Positions 1 to 10,166 of a stretch of DNA of 64,000 nt are shown here, piece after piece (positions within the stretch are counted from its first letter, which is position 1; every line of letters begins with the position of its first letter). Under the pieces are notes generated by a model. The model was not told the DNA's origin. It made no database searches and was given only the letters and a program-made list of their open reading frames with translations. Both the position numbers and the translations under genes were made by a program. This DNA comes from Ditylenchus dipsaci (lineage: Eukaryota; Nematoda; Chromadorea; Rhabditida; Anguinidae): assembly GCA_004194705.1 (NCBI GenBank), contig SADC01001227.1, forward strand, positions 806,001-870,000, given 5' to 3'.

Positions 1-51
1 GTTATACTAATATAAATCACAGCTTTTTAGTTTAAATTTCTAAATTTACAG

Positions 52-243
52 GTGCGGATTAACCGAAGGCAGTCAGGGAGTGCTGAAAGCAACGGCAAAA
101 CATCCTCCAGCACTGAAAATGTGGTGCCTGGTGATAAGGAAGGAGATGCAGCAGCAATTGTAGCTGCCAACACTACTACCACCACAACAGTTACAGATCC
201 CAGAGTCACAGTATACAAGAAAAAATGTTGTACTATATTGTAA
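52..243 (+). CDS. C-terminal exon of a CAAX-box (prenylated) protein
   Basis: The exon opens right after a splice acceptor (ttacag at 46-51) and reads VRINRRQSGS to a TAA stop. It is a Ser/Thr-rich, low-complexity tail with a run of Thr, ending in KKKCCTIL. The last four residues, CTIL, form a CAAX box. A C-terminal Leu is known to favour geranylgeranylation, and the preceding lysines suit membrane attachment, so the protein probably sits on a membrane. Small GTPases and G-gamma subunits end this way, but the catalytic part lies outside the window, so no family can be assigned. A poly(A) signal follows 56 bases after the stop. Seen: acceptor, frame, CAAX, poly(A) signal. Inferred: prenylation and location. 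Confidence 0.72.
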   Translation: MRINRRQSGSAESNGKTSSSTENVVPGDKEGDAAAIVAANTTTTTTVTDPRVTVYKKKCCTIL

Positions 244-298
244 AAATTGAAGATTATAAGTTTTAGGTTATTATATGTATGGTTGAGTTTTGGTGTAA

Positions 299-304
299 AA
301 TAAA
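299..304 (+). terminator. Poly(A) signal AATAAA of the CAAX-box gene
   Basis: Canonical AATAAA in an A-rich stretch 56 bases after the stop codon. Bases 305-693 after it show no exon, repeat or RNA gene that I can support. Confidence 0.55.
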
Positions 305-693
305 AATTTACAATTAATAAAACTAGGCTTTTAAAAACAGTAAACAAAACAGGAAAAATGTTGTTGTTTTTACAAAAACATTGTCACTTCAAACAATTTC
401 ATCCAACAAATTAAAATAGTTACCACTTTAGTGTATTCAGTTTTAAAATGTTGTTTTATCAGTAAAAGTTGTTTATAAAGGCCGACAGAACAGGTTTACA
501 GACCATAGAAAAATTAGTTAAAAACACTGTTTTCTTAGTCACTTTTTCGTAAGAATAACTTATCACCCTAGTGGGTTCGACAAAGGGGAATAAATTTATG
601 GCCTCAAGAGCTATAAAAATTTTATAAACGTCAAACAGAGATTTTCGTTTCATTTTGTTGTATTAAACTGTTTCCGAACATATTTTCAAAGAT

Positions 694-3600
694 ATGGAGC
701 AACAGGAAGAAGATCTGCTTCCGGCGCAACAAAAATCAACTCGACGAAAAAGAAGGTTATTTGACAGAAAATTATTTATTTAAAAAATATAGCTAAAACG
801 TACGAAAAGACTTGGCGTAGGTGCGTTTGTCCCCTTTTTTCCACTTTTTGAATTCGCGCCTTCTTCATATTAATTATTTGGCTGCTGTTTCATTTTTCTT
901 TAACGTTTTTTTACTCTTAGTCAAATTCTTAGGCACAGGGTAACCCAGCGCAAGTCTATTCCCAACCAACTTTAACCATCCAAAATGGGGTAGATGAGGT
1001 AGGTGTCTCCTATTCAGATGGATATCCCTCTAGATGGCCTAAAAAGTTAAAATTTCTTAAAAATAAAAATAAACTATTTTTTCTAGCTTGAAGTTGTGTG
1101 GGGAATTGGGTTTGTTAAGTCCGAAATTGCGATTTTACCCATCCTAACTTCAATTAGGGTGGGTACCTCCCGATTCGGTGGATATCCACCTGGATATCTC
1201 CACCCAAACGACCTGAAAAGTCAAACGCTTGTCTTTTATATCTAAAATTATGGTAGAAAAAGGTATGCACCGGATTCGAAATAGCAACCTCTAAATCACC
1301 CCTTAAAATCTGAAGGCAGTTTTGCAGTTTTTGAGGGGCCGTGCAGAGTGACCGAGCCAAACTAAGTGGTCGTCCACTTGGAATTTTTTTAAAGTTTTCG
1401 GGTTCCAAAACATTTTTTCTGCACTAATTCGAGCATGCTGAAGATGTTTTGACAGTGGTAAAATCGTGTTTTATCGATAAATTTTTGAGTTATCGTAAAT
1501 TATTGATTTTGATAAATCAATAATTCACAATAACTCAAAAATTTCTCGATAAAACGTGATTTTAGCACTGTCAAACCATCTCCAGCATGCTCGAATTAGT
1601 GCAGAAAAATTATTTTGGAGCCCGAAAACTTTAAAAAAATTCCAAGTGGACGACCACTTGGTTTGGTTTGGTGCATCGATCGCAGTAGAACTGAGGTTTG
1701 ATTATGGAAAAACATTTTAAATAATAGGAGTTCTTTACAAGACAAATAAGTTAATTCAGAAATTTGAAACCAAAAAGGCGCAAATTCAAAAAGTGGAAAA
1801 AGGGACAAACGCCTTACGTAAGGCGTTTGTCCCCTTTTTTCTATAAATGGAAAAAAGGGGACAAAAGGCTACGGCCCAAAGACTTTCTTCAATCAATTAT
1901 TACACACTTTTGTCCCACATTTACCAAGAAAGTTCAAAAAATATACACCTCGGTTCTATTCTTGTTTCAATTTTGTCTCAGTCCCCCGAAATTTTTCCAA
2001 GAAAACTCAAAAGCATGAATTAGGCAAACGTCATTATAGGGGTCCGCGACGTTTGAGTCCCGGCCGTTTGGGTCCCACGGCCGTTTGTGTCCCGGCCGTT
2101 TGTGTCCCGGCCGTTTGGGTCCCAGGCCGTTTGAGTCCCGCACAACTATTATTCATTTTCAAAAAAATGTTTTTGTTTTGTTAAAAGAAATTGTTTCGTG
2201 AATTAAACTGATATTTATCTAGAGATCTGATGTTGGATGCTACTACAGAACTGGCCCGAAGAATTGTAAATGGCCTCAGTGACTATTCAAGCGATGAAGA
2301 AAATCAACAGCAAGCTGCCATTCAGCCTTTACGGTCTACTTCCGGTTACTACGCGTTTGGGCCCCTCCGCATACAATCAATCGAAAATTTTGACTTTTCT
2401 AGATTTTCTACCTGCCTGCCTTCGGCAGGCAACCTAATTCAATAGGAAGCCCCTTTGAGGGTACATGGTCCGGGATAAGGGCTGACCCTTTGGGGTACAT
2501 GGTACGGGATAATGGCTGACCCTTTGATGACCCACATAGCTTTTTCTTGGTGCAGCACCAGTTCTAATACGTACAACACATCTGCGTTGAAAAATATAAA
2601 ATTTTTATAATTGGGGCCTAAATGCGGGGCCCAAATGCGGGATCAATGCTGGGGAGCATTGGTTGCTGTGACTCAAACGGCCGGGACTCAAACGGCCGGG
2701 ACACAAACGGCCGGGACACAAACGGCCCGGGACTCAAACGTCCTGATCCCTCATTATAGTGTATTTACAGCCCAATATGGCTAGTTTGCTTTCAACTACT
2801 CGTAGTCCTAACTTGTTGCATCTACATATTACTTGCTGCCTTAATCTATCGAAAAATTGATCCCAAATTGGGTGAAGAATATTTCACAGACGTGGTTCTA
2901 TTTTGTTTTACTACCATTGCTACCATCGGTAAATTAATGTGAATACCATTCTTTGCAACTAATCTATCCCCAATATATAGGCTATGGCAACATGCATCCC
3001 TCCAACACCCCATCCATGCTCTTCACAATCGCATACTCTCTATTGGGCATTCCCCTGTTCATGTTCACTTTAGGTAGTCTGGCCAAGTCTTTGACCAGAG
3101 GCTTTTGGTTTCTTGCCAATATCTTTGACAAGGTCTTTGTCTGGTATTATTTCAACGTGGTTTTGAGCTCCATAGTTAATTCAGAAATCTTCACCAAGAC
3201 CATCTAAAGTGATGGTCGACCGCCTGCCACTGCCTGCCCTCTTGTTCATGTTCACAGTTATGCTGTGGATTACTGCACTGCTGTTTCAAAACTCGGCTTA
3301 CTACAGAGGAATTGTGATTGAGGACATTTATTTCTGGTAACTTGTGAGAAACAAATTTTTATGTTAAGTTAATCGTTAAATATTTAGCATTGTCAGCCTC
3401 AGCACTGTAGGTAACATAAATTCATCAAAAATCATTTGGGCATGAATTATTAGGTATATATTTGAGGGTTCGGAGACCTATTTGCCACAGCATCCAATGA
3501 CCCTTTGAGGTAGGTGTAGGTGTATTTTGGAAAAAAAAATTCACTCTAGTAATTTAGACTGGTTAAAATAATTGTTTATATTGCACTCGGAATGATGCTT

Positions 3601-3965
3601 CTTGGAATATGGTTCACAATTGTGAGGGAATACCTCAAGAAGGTAAGGCAATACTCAAATTTATCACAAAATATGTTTAAAACTTGTCAGTTTAGTTGTA
3701 CAGTAAAACCTGCAAGAATTCATCTACTTGGGTAATCCGTTGTTTAGATGACTGTTTGACTGATCAAAGAAAACTTTTTAGAGTCGAATAGCAAAAGGCG
3801 AAGCACACCGAGGAAAACACTTTCTGCATGCCACTTCACAGAATGTAAGGACTAAATATACATTATAAAGATTCGGTTTAGCTACTATTATTGCAGATCA
3901 CACCTCAGTCCATCCATCTCTACGACTTCGAGTGCCTTTCTCAGAATGAGTTTGAAAGACATTAA
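694..3965 (+). CDS. Two-pore-domain (K2P) potassium channel, eight exons
   Basis: Exons: 694-755, 2771-2928, 2981-about 3138, 3185-3336, 3388-3410, 3467-3509, 3558-3642, 3782-3844, 3897-3965; all phases agree, giving about 270 aa. Exon 1 is a short basic N-terminus joined in phase to TM1 (IWLVCFQLLVVLTCC). Pore 1 carries TTIATIGYGN, split by an intron inside the first filter Gly codon. TM2 is followed by TM3 (ALLFMFTVMLWITALLF), pore 2 with SLSTVGFGD and TM4. This TM-P-TM-TM-P-TM order defines K2P channels, plasma-membrane background K+ conductances. Only about 15 residues lie between TM1 and pore helix 1, where most K2Ps have a longer extracellular cap. The exon 3 donor could be at 3132 or 3138. 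Intron 1 (2 kb) holds transposons. Subfamily unknown. Confidence 0.87.
1332..1682. mobile_element. Inverted-repeat MITE with CAAGTGG...CCACTTG ends (family X, copy 1)
   Basis: Two arms, about 1332-1500 and 1501-1682, are near-perfect reverse complements. Each outer end carries AAGTGGTCGTCCACTTGG, itself an imperfect palindrome, followed by a gggttccaaaac or gggctccaaaat stretch. Related copies lie at about 23563-23912 and 57717-58040. It sits in K2P intron 1. No coding capacity. Confidence 0.75.
2040..2750. mobile_element. Foldback element with minisatellite arms, 9-bp TSD (FB-C, copy 1)
   Basis: The 9-bp duplication TCATTATAG occurs at 2031-2039 and 2751-2759. The element starts GGGTCCGCGAC and its other end reads GGGATCAGGAC in reverse complement. 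Just inside each end is a short inverted array of units such as GGCCGTTTGTGTCCC: about six on the left and five on the right. The core (2150-2660) has an open frame at 2230-2445 with no recognisable domain. A 9-bp TSD with long inverted repeats is typical of Mutator-like elements; no transposase is visible, so it would be non-autonomous. Confidence 0.8.
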
Positions 3966-4533
3966 CCGGGTGAACAACTGTGTCGGATACAGAGCTTATG
4001 CAATAAGCGCCAGCTAGAAAATTTAATAAATCCAACATCGAACTCAAAAAAGTCGTTAAAGAGCATGCAAACCAACTTATAAGCTTGTAGAAAATCAGGG
4101 CCAGCTTGAAATTAGACTCCTTTAAAAAAGTGTCCTTGCAACTAAAGGCCCTGTGAACAAAAGTTAAGTATATAGTCGATCCCCAAAAACTGGGCCAACT
4201 ATGTGAACCAGGGGAAACTGTGATGACAAACACTGCGTTGGTCATTTGACTCGAAAACGTTGCCCAATATGTGATCGCTGCTATTCACAATGAGCTCAAA
4301 TGCTTTAATTCTCTTACCCAACTTATCAGAGTTTATTGGTAGTCAATAAAAAATAAAAGCGACCGCAGTAGTTTTAGGTTCTTTCATAAAAACACAAACA
4401 AAGGATTTCCACAAGAATTCATGCACCACTTATAAATTTAATTAAGGCATTACAGACACCATTACAAATTTGGAAGGCAATAAATTAAAACTGAAAATCA
4501 GCAATACGAACAGTTAGGCAAACAATATCTTTA
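3966..4533. other. Convergent intergenic gap between K2P and ARPC2
   Basis: Candidate K2P poly(A) signals AATAAA occur near 4026 and 4347. An open frame on the minus strand (3898-4245) overlaps the K2P last exon and its 3' UTR and has no family features, so I do not call it. No transposon ends seen. Confidence 0.4.
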
Positions 4534-4535
4534 TT
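4530..4535 (-). terminator. Poly(A) signal overlapping the ARPC2 stop codon
   Basis: On the minus strand the gene ends CAT TAA TAA AGA. AATAAA therefore begins inside the stop codon TAA (4534-4536). This would leave an extremely short 3' UTR if the signal is used. Confidence 0.6.
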
Positions 4536-6048
4536 AATGCTGTACAAAAGTTCTCCCAGTAAATGTTTTCTTTTCTGAGTCTTTCTTTTCTGGCCGAGCG
4601 CGATTCAAAATCTTCAGAAAGTCACTGGTCTTTGCTGAAACAAAATGTCGTTTAGTTTTAAAATCGTGAATTCCAACAAGAAATAACACACTTCTCATAC
4701 GCGAGTGCATGTAGGCCTAAAACCAAAAACTCCGGTTAAATTCGATGAATGAAACAGTTCTTAAAATTACCTTGGAGCATTTGATCTGATAATGAAGATA
4801 GTCGCGGAAGGTATGGATCAAATTTATGGTGTTGTCACGGGCTTTCTTGTTTGTATGTCTTGGGAACAGAACTGAATTAAAAGGCAATAAGTGTGAGCAA
4901 CTTTCAAGAATGACTATACCGAAAGTGATGTAGCCGACATTCTCGCCACTCTAGCTTCTGGATTATTCTTCAGTTCCATAGGCGGCTCACCAACAGAGTA
5001 TAGCACTTGAGGCGCAGTTTGACTAAAATATTTTCCTCAATAAAGCTCACACGACCATGACCTAATTCAAACCTTGCTTTTCTACCCTCACGGAACTCCT
5101 GAAATTTGATTTTTTAGATTGACTTATCTATATCTGATAATAAACAAGCCCGAAAAAATACCTGAAGAAATAGCTTGCCAAGAATAACATCATCTGGGTC
5201 CTTGAACAAAGTGGAGAATATGACTGTCACACGGTCTGACTTTGCCTCAATGAACATTGTTTCATCCTCACGATAGTGGATCACAGCTCGCTTCTCTCCT
5301 GAAACTAAAGTTATAAAACTGGTGATTTCACAAGGCTGCCAACCTTCTTGGCCATTTTCTTGAAACTGGAAATACTTCTCAAAGACAGAAGCAAAACAGT
5401 TGCGCTTGAGGAAAGATGCTTGCGACACAAGAGCTTGGAAGTCATCCGGAAGAGAGGTCAAGTCATACAGCAGCGATACATTATAGCTACAAAGTAAAGG
5501 AATTAGATCATTCCAGAAATAAGGTAATTATTACCCAGTCTCAGCCTGAGCACACAAAGCTGATCCATATTCACGTCTGAGCAACTGGAAAGAACTACGT
5601 GACTAGGAAAAAAGGAGGCACAAAACCAACATCATCTGCCCCGTGCTGCTGCAACTCCTTGTAGAACTTCAATGCAAGGCTGACCTGAACAGAAGAAATG
5701 GATAAACAAAGGTAGTTATAAGAAAGCTACCATCAGTTTTGATCGATCTCCATCTGGATTGGACACGTGAAACAAGGCCCCATCGAAATCCTGAAATAAA
5801 ATGTACGAGACGTAACAGGTTTTAATGGATAAACTGTACCGCAAAGGTAACATTCACATTGTCGTGCTTACCCCTAAATTTGGTGGATGAGACAAGAGAT
5901 ACAGCAAAAATGCATTTACGTAATTTTAGCCTGAGAAAACTTGAGTTCAAGAAGCTCCGAGACGATTCCTAAATTGGAATAGATTGATGAAGATGAAACA
6001 AACCTTTACAGGTGAAAACCTACTGTTGTTTTGCTCCAATAAAATCAT
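4534..6048 (-). CDS. ARPC2: Arp2/3 complex subunit 2 (p34-Arc), 13 exons
   Basis: Exons from the start: 6024-6048, 5920-5968, 5840-5873, 5731-5790, 5631-5684, 5535-5584, 5344-5486, 5162-5298, 5073-5098, 4920-5022, 4771-4871, 4692-4716, 4534-4634. The protein starts MILLEQNN and is about 302 aa, the family's usual length (human about 300). Recognisable blocks are [73 protein letters not shown] and [17 protein letters not shown]2 pairs with ARPC4 as the structural core of the Arp2/3 actin-branching complex in the cytoplasm. Introns are mostly 45-60 bases. Exon 10 is one base short: the frame breaks near 4946 between the MELK block and GYITF, where GTGGCGAG would need GTGGGCGAG. The intron at 5299-5343 is 45 bases long and stop-free. 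Confidence 0.96.
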
Positions 6049-7420
6049 AGCGACAGTAGAAGGGTGCTGAGTGCTGCGATGTCGGAAGTGTCTCTGATAT
6101 ATTGCCTAAAATGGGATTTTTGATGCCAAAAAAACGTTGCATAGGTCAAAAAATGAGATGTATAAAAACTACGCAGTGAAAACTAGCTGTGAGACCACCC
6201 AGGTGCGATCCCAGTCTACAAAAAAATTACGAAACCAAAGATATTGTACTCAGCTGAACGCTCAGTGAAATGACCTTTTTGCTAGTTCCGAGTCGGAACT
6301 TCCGACTGTGTTAGCCATGTCCTGCGCAAACTCTTTGGACAAAGGAGTGAGTAATAGGGCGTGTTTGTGGTGTGTCACTTGGAAGACGACTTTTTCAAAA
6401 TAGAGTTTTGGCGTTCATCGCCTCTTCTTTTCCGCTTCCACTATTATTTGAAGGTTTAAAAGTAGGGTAGGATTTGTTCAGTTTCTGGTAAAATATCGAT
6501 TACCGACGGTCAATGAATTTTTTTTTTGAAATTTTTGATCAAAATCGTCAATTTTCAGGCCAAAAGTTTCTGGAAAGTCTACCCTAACACCAAAATCTCA
6601 CCCTGAATCCGAATCCGTTGAGATCAGATCGAAATAATTTTTATGGGCTGATATATAGCTATTTGAGTAGATGGATCAGGAATTTGGCACCATTCACCTA
6701 TTTTAATGGGTATCTCAGTCTATAAAAAATATTTTAATCTGATCTCAACGGATTCGGATTCAGGATGAGATTTTGGTGTTAGGGTCGACTTTCCAAAAAT
6801 TTTTGCCCTGAAAATTGACAATTTTGATCAAAAATTTCGAAAAAAAAAATTCATTGACCGTCGGTAATCGATAGCCGTCGCAGTTTCTTTCCGACCGGTC
6901 GGTTCATAAAACGAAGATTTTCTAAAATCGCTTTTCGGTTTCAGTTTTAAAATTTTTAGTTGGTTCATTGGGGTTCATTTGGGTTTTTTGTCGTAAATAT
7001 ACCGGGATTTTTCTGAACCTGGTTTTTTTTATCTGTTTTTTAACCCGCTCTTTGATTTATTGGTCAAAACACCGATTTTCCGTTAATCGATTGTACTACC
7101 CTTATCAGAAGCGATGCCACAAAAATCAAGAATTTGCGAACATTGGAGGGTTGATTTTATCCTGACATTGGTCTGGATGAGATAAAGCTTGAGCTCCTGC
7201 CATTTTTATACGTCTAATCGCCCAAGAAAGTCTTGAAAATATTATTTTGACTTTCTTATACTTTTGATTTTTGGCTTGATTAACCTGTGAGCCAGGAAAA
7301 AAGTTTATTTTGTCAACAGATCCCATGAAAGGTAGCTCTAACACAATTTTGTATACTGCTTTTTGTGTGATTTTTTCTCTAAATATAGATTAAAAAGTAT
7401 TGCTTTCTATCCTCTTCTTT
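6049..7420. other. Intergenic region with a large hairpin repeat
   Basis: Bases about 6493-6882 form an inverted repeat: TTACCGACGGTCAATGAATT on the left, its complement on the right, with a second inner pair around 6600 and 6760 (gaatccgaatccgttgag). It resembles a foldback MITE. I see no TSD and no gene. The ARPC2 promoter should lie in about 6050-6450, but no TATA box is evident. Confidence 0.5.
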
Positions 7421-8316
7421 TCATAAGGGTGTTTGCAGGCCTGTTTGATCTGGTGCGATAGTTTGTGTGTTCATGTACCCATCGTCCTCTTCTAATTGCT
7501 GGTCTTGGTCTGCATCAATGCTCAATTGACTGTCTGAAGCAAAACAAACTTAGAATCTCAATAAAATTACAGGGGGTCAAAACCTACATTTTCCAAAGAA
7601 TTGACCACCTTTGGTCTTACTTCCATGCTCTATAGCTTGTCTAAAATCACAAAGTTTTTACCTGAAACCTGACCATCAATAGTAACCTCAATGAACGGTC
7701 CCGGAATAAGTCCTGGGACATTTGTTTGTGATTCCTCATATCTTAAATTTAACATGAATATCTAGTCATCTACAAATTTCAATTAAAAAATACTCAAGTG
7801 GCGCACAATCTTGGGGTTATAGCACTTGGGATCACTAAAATCAGGTTGATTATCGACTGTAAAATCCATAGTTAATTCCTCACCTAACCATCCTGACCAG
7901 GAATGACCGCTTCTCTGCCAGTGTGTGTTTTTTACTGTCCTGCGTCACTGTTGCTGGTGGTTGTCCAGCCCGTTGATCTGCATTAGGATAGAGAGGTGCT
8001 TGAAGAGATACGCTGGCTGAATGGGGTGGAGTGGGGACTATGGATGCAGCTCCTGATGAGTCAAAGGATGCCTGAAAATTATTTACAGTCAATTATACAC
8101 ATTATACACACACAGTTGAATTACACAAGCTTTTATTATGTCTCGATGTTTTCGACACAGCCCGTGGCGGATTAAGATCACGCCTGGGTGCCTGGCACAT
8201 AGTTAAAAGTGATACCTTTAAGTCGGCTGAGTTCTTCATCATGTCATATTGCTGCTCTTCGATCTGCTCCAGCTCATAGTTCTCAGGTATTGGCTCAGCA
8301 CTAAGAGCAAGTTCAT
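7421..8316 (-). CDS. Unidentified gene, last five exons
   Basis: Exons, minus strand: 8216-8316, 7884-8071, 7794-7834, 7662-7741, 7421-7533, ending LQTPL and TGA. The first block (EPIPENYELEQIEEQQYDMM) is acidic and helical. The next is Ser/Pro/Gln-rich and ends KKHTLAEKRSFLVRM. DPKCYNPKIVRH follows, then VPGLIPGPFIEVTIDGQV and an acidic tail (DADQDQQLEEDDGYMN). I do not recognise the family; the composition suggests a cytoplasmic or nuclear regulatory protein, which is only a guess. The exon at 8216 needs an upstream exon not found. The junction 7794/7741 joins in frame only if one extra G is allowed at the donor. Confidence 0.55.
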
Positions 8317-8889
8317 CTGCAAATTTTCATAATGGTTCGGGTTTTTTTCATGAAAGCTGAATAAAAATTACGTAGAATGCTGTGAGCAGTTTGCTAAATA
8401 TTTGATTTGGTAATTATCTCCTATATAGTATTAGAGCTGTTTTGTCTGTGGACAATTGACGTTTTTGATTTTTTTGAGGTGTTTTTGTTTGGTTTTTTGG
8501 TCAATTTTTTTTTAAATTGAAGCTTGGAATCTCAGGTGTAGAATGGTTGTTTTGGATTTTAGTTTTGAAAATTTTTTCGGTTTCAATTTTTCGGTTTCAG
8601 TGAGCAAATTGTCGTTTTTTCCGTTCCGGAGACAAAATCTCGGAGCTGCTATCAGCGGATTTTTTCGGCCCACTCTTAAAATGTAGCCCGAAATCTCAGC
8701 TTTCGTTTAAAAAAAAGATCGGTGAAAAATAACGACCGGAACCCGGGATATGGATGCTTTTATGGAGGTGGTCATTTAGAGGAATTTGAATATTGGCCTT
8801 CTTTGGGACTTTTGAATTTTTCTTTTTTTGTCTCGAGAGGAAAGTCGTATAATACTGTTTTGAGATGTTTTTTATTCAAATTTTGTCTG

Positions 8890-9500
8890 TAGGGTTTTCA
8901 AGAAAGCAAGTAGGTAGCAAAGTGAGTGGGTGAACAAGAAAATTAGGTAGCTTTGCCAGTTGAGTAGGCAGGCAAGGAATACCAAGTGTGGTGAGTATGC
9001 CAAGAAAGTGAGTACGGGAGGGGGGAAGGTAACAGGATAGTGGGTAAGGGTACCTAGAAAGAGAGTAGGGGAACCTGGAGAGTTAGTAGGGGTGCTGGAG
9101 AGTAAGTAGGAGTACCTGGAGAATGGATAGGGTACCTGGAAAGTAGATAGGGGTACCTGGAGAGTAAGTAGGGGTACCTGGAGAGTAAGTAATACCAGGA
9201 GAGGGGATAAGCGAGTCAGGGGAGTGGGTAGGTGCAAGGAGACATGCAGGAGACGTGGTATTTTCTTTTGGTTTTATATTTTCCTTTGTTTTTAAAATTT
9301 TGAATATTTAATTTTGCTAAGATGAGGGTACCTGAACAGTTGATAGCGGCACCTGGAGAGTAGGTGGGGGTACCTGGAGAGTTGGTGAGGGTACCAGTAA
9401 TTTGAGGTAGCGTGCCAGGAGAGTGAGCAGGCGTACCAGGTGAGTGAGCCAGGACAGTGGATAGGCGAGCCAGGGAATGGGTCAGAGTACCATGAGAGTA
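8890..9500. repeat. Minisatellite, units like GGTACCTGGAGAGTAAGTAG
   Basis: A degenerate tandem array of about 20-base units built on TACCTGGAGAGT and GTAGG, interrupted at about 9245-9310. Weaker units (gagtgagtaggcg) reappear at about 9945-10070 beyond an inserted MITE. Open frames across it are translated repeat, not genes. Confidence 0.8.
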
Positions 9501-9601
9501 GGTAGGAATAATTTAATCTTTTTTTTTGTTTTTTTTTCAACATTACAATTGTTTAATTTAGGATTTTCGGATGTTTTGGATCTAGATTTTTTAGGATTTT
9601 T

Positions 9602-9851
9602 GGCGCTACTATAGAATACCCCCCCCCCCCCCCCAAAAATCCGACCTTATAAAATCGCTGTAACCACCCTTGCAAACAACAAGTTTAGGCTTAGCCCTTA
9701 GGCTTGGGGGTAGGCCAGCGTACGGAAGTTGTGACTAATGAAGAGTTTGCGCACATTTTCTGGGGTCTGGGACATAAATTTGACATAAATTTACTTTTTA
9801 CTTAAGTTTTAAAAGGTCGGATTTTGGGGGGGGGTATTCTATAGTAGGGTC
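9602..9851 (-). mobile_element. hAT-like MITE with poly-C/poly-G subtermini (family M1, copy 1)
   Basis: Ends are GGCGCTACTATAGAATACC on the left and, in reverse complement, GACCCTACTATAGAATACC on the right, each followed by a C (or G) homopolymer of up to 14 bases. The flanking 8-mers GGATTTTT (9594-9601) and GGATTTGT (9852-9859) fit an imperfect 8-bp TSD. The core contains aagcctaagggctaagccta and matches copies 2 (12900-13148) and 3 (25525-25758) in the opposite orientation. Confidence 0.85.
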
Positions 9852-10166
9852 GGATTTGTTTAGCTAATTCTTGATTGACTGTTAGTTGATTATTTTTAAA
9901 GTGTTTTTTAATTTCATTTTTTGTGCTTTAACAGAGGCGAGGTTGTCCGCCGGTAGGCGAGCCCCCGATCCAGAAGAGTGAGTAAGCGTGCTAGGAGAGT
10001 GAGACGGCATGCCAAAATAGTGATAAGCGAGTGAGTAGGCGGGTGTGCCAGATGAATATAGCAGTATGCTTGATGAGCCGATTTTGTTATTTAATTTTGA
10101 GCCGATTTATGTGGATAGTAGTTTTGCTGATTATATGAATACGAGAAGTATTAAGTGTTAAAAAGT

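Noticed and set aside
2230..2445. Open frame starting MLDATTELARRIVNGLSDYS, considered as an early K2P exon
   Set aside because: It lies wholly inside the TSD-defined foldback element, and K2P exon 1 at 694-755 already joins TM1 in the right phase.
3139..3165. Continuation of K2P exon 3 to VVLSSIVNS and beyond
   Set aside because: It hits a stop at 3205; splicing from 3132 or 3138 to the acceptor at 3184 gives an intron of normal size and keeps frame.
8872..9543. Minus-strand open frames rich in Leu, Ser and Pro
   Set aside because: Minisatellite translation; periodic and without splice context.
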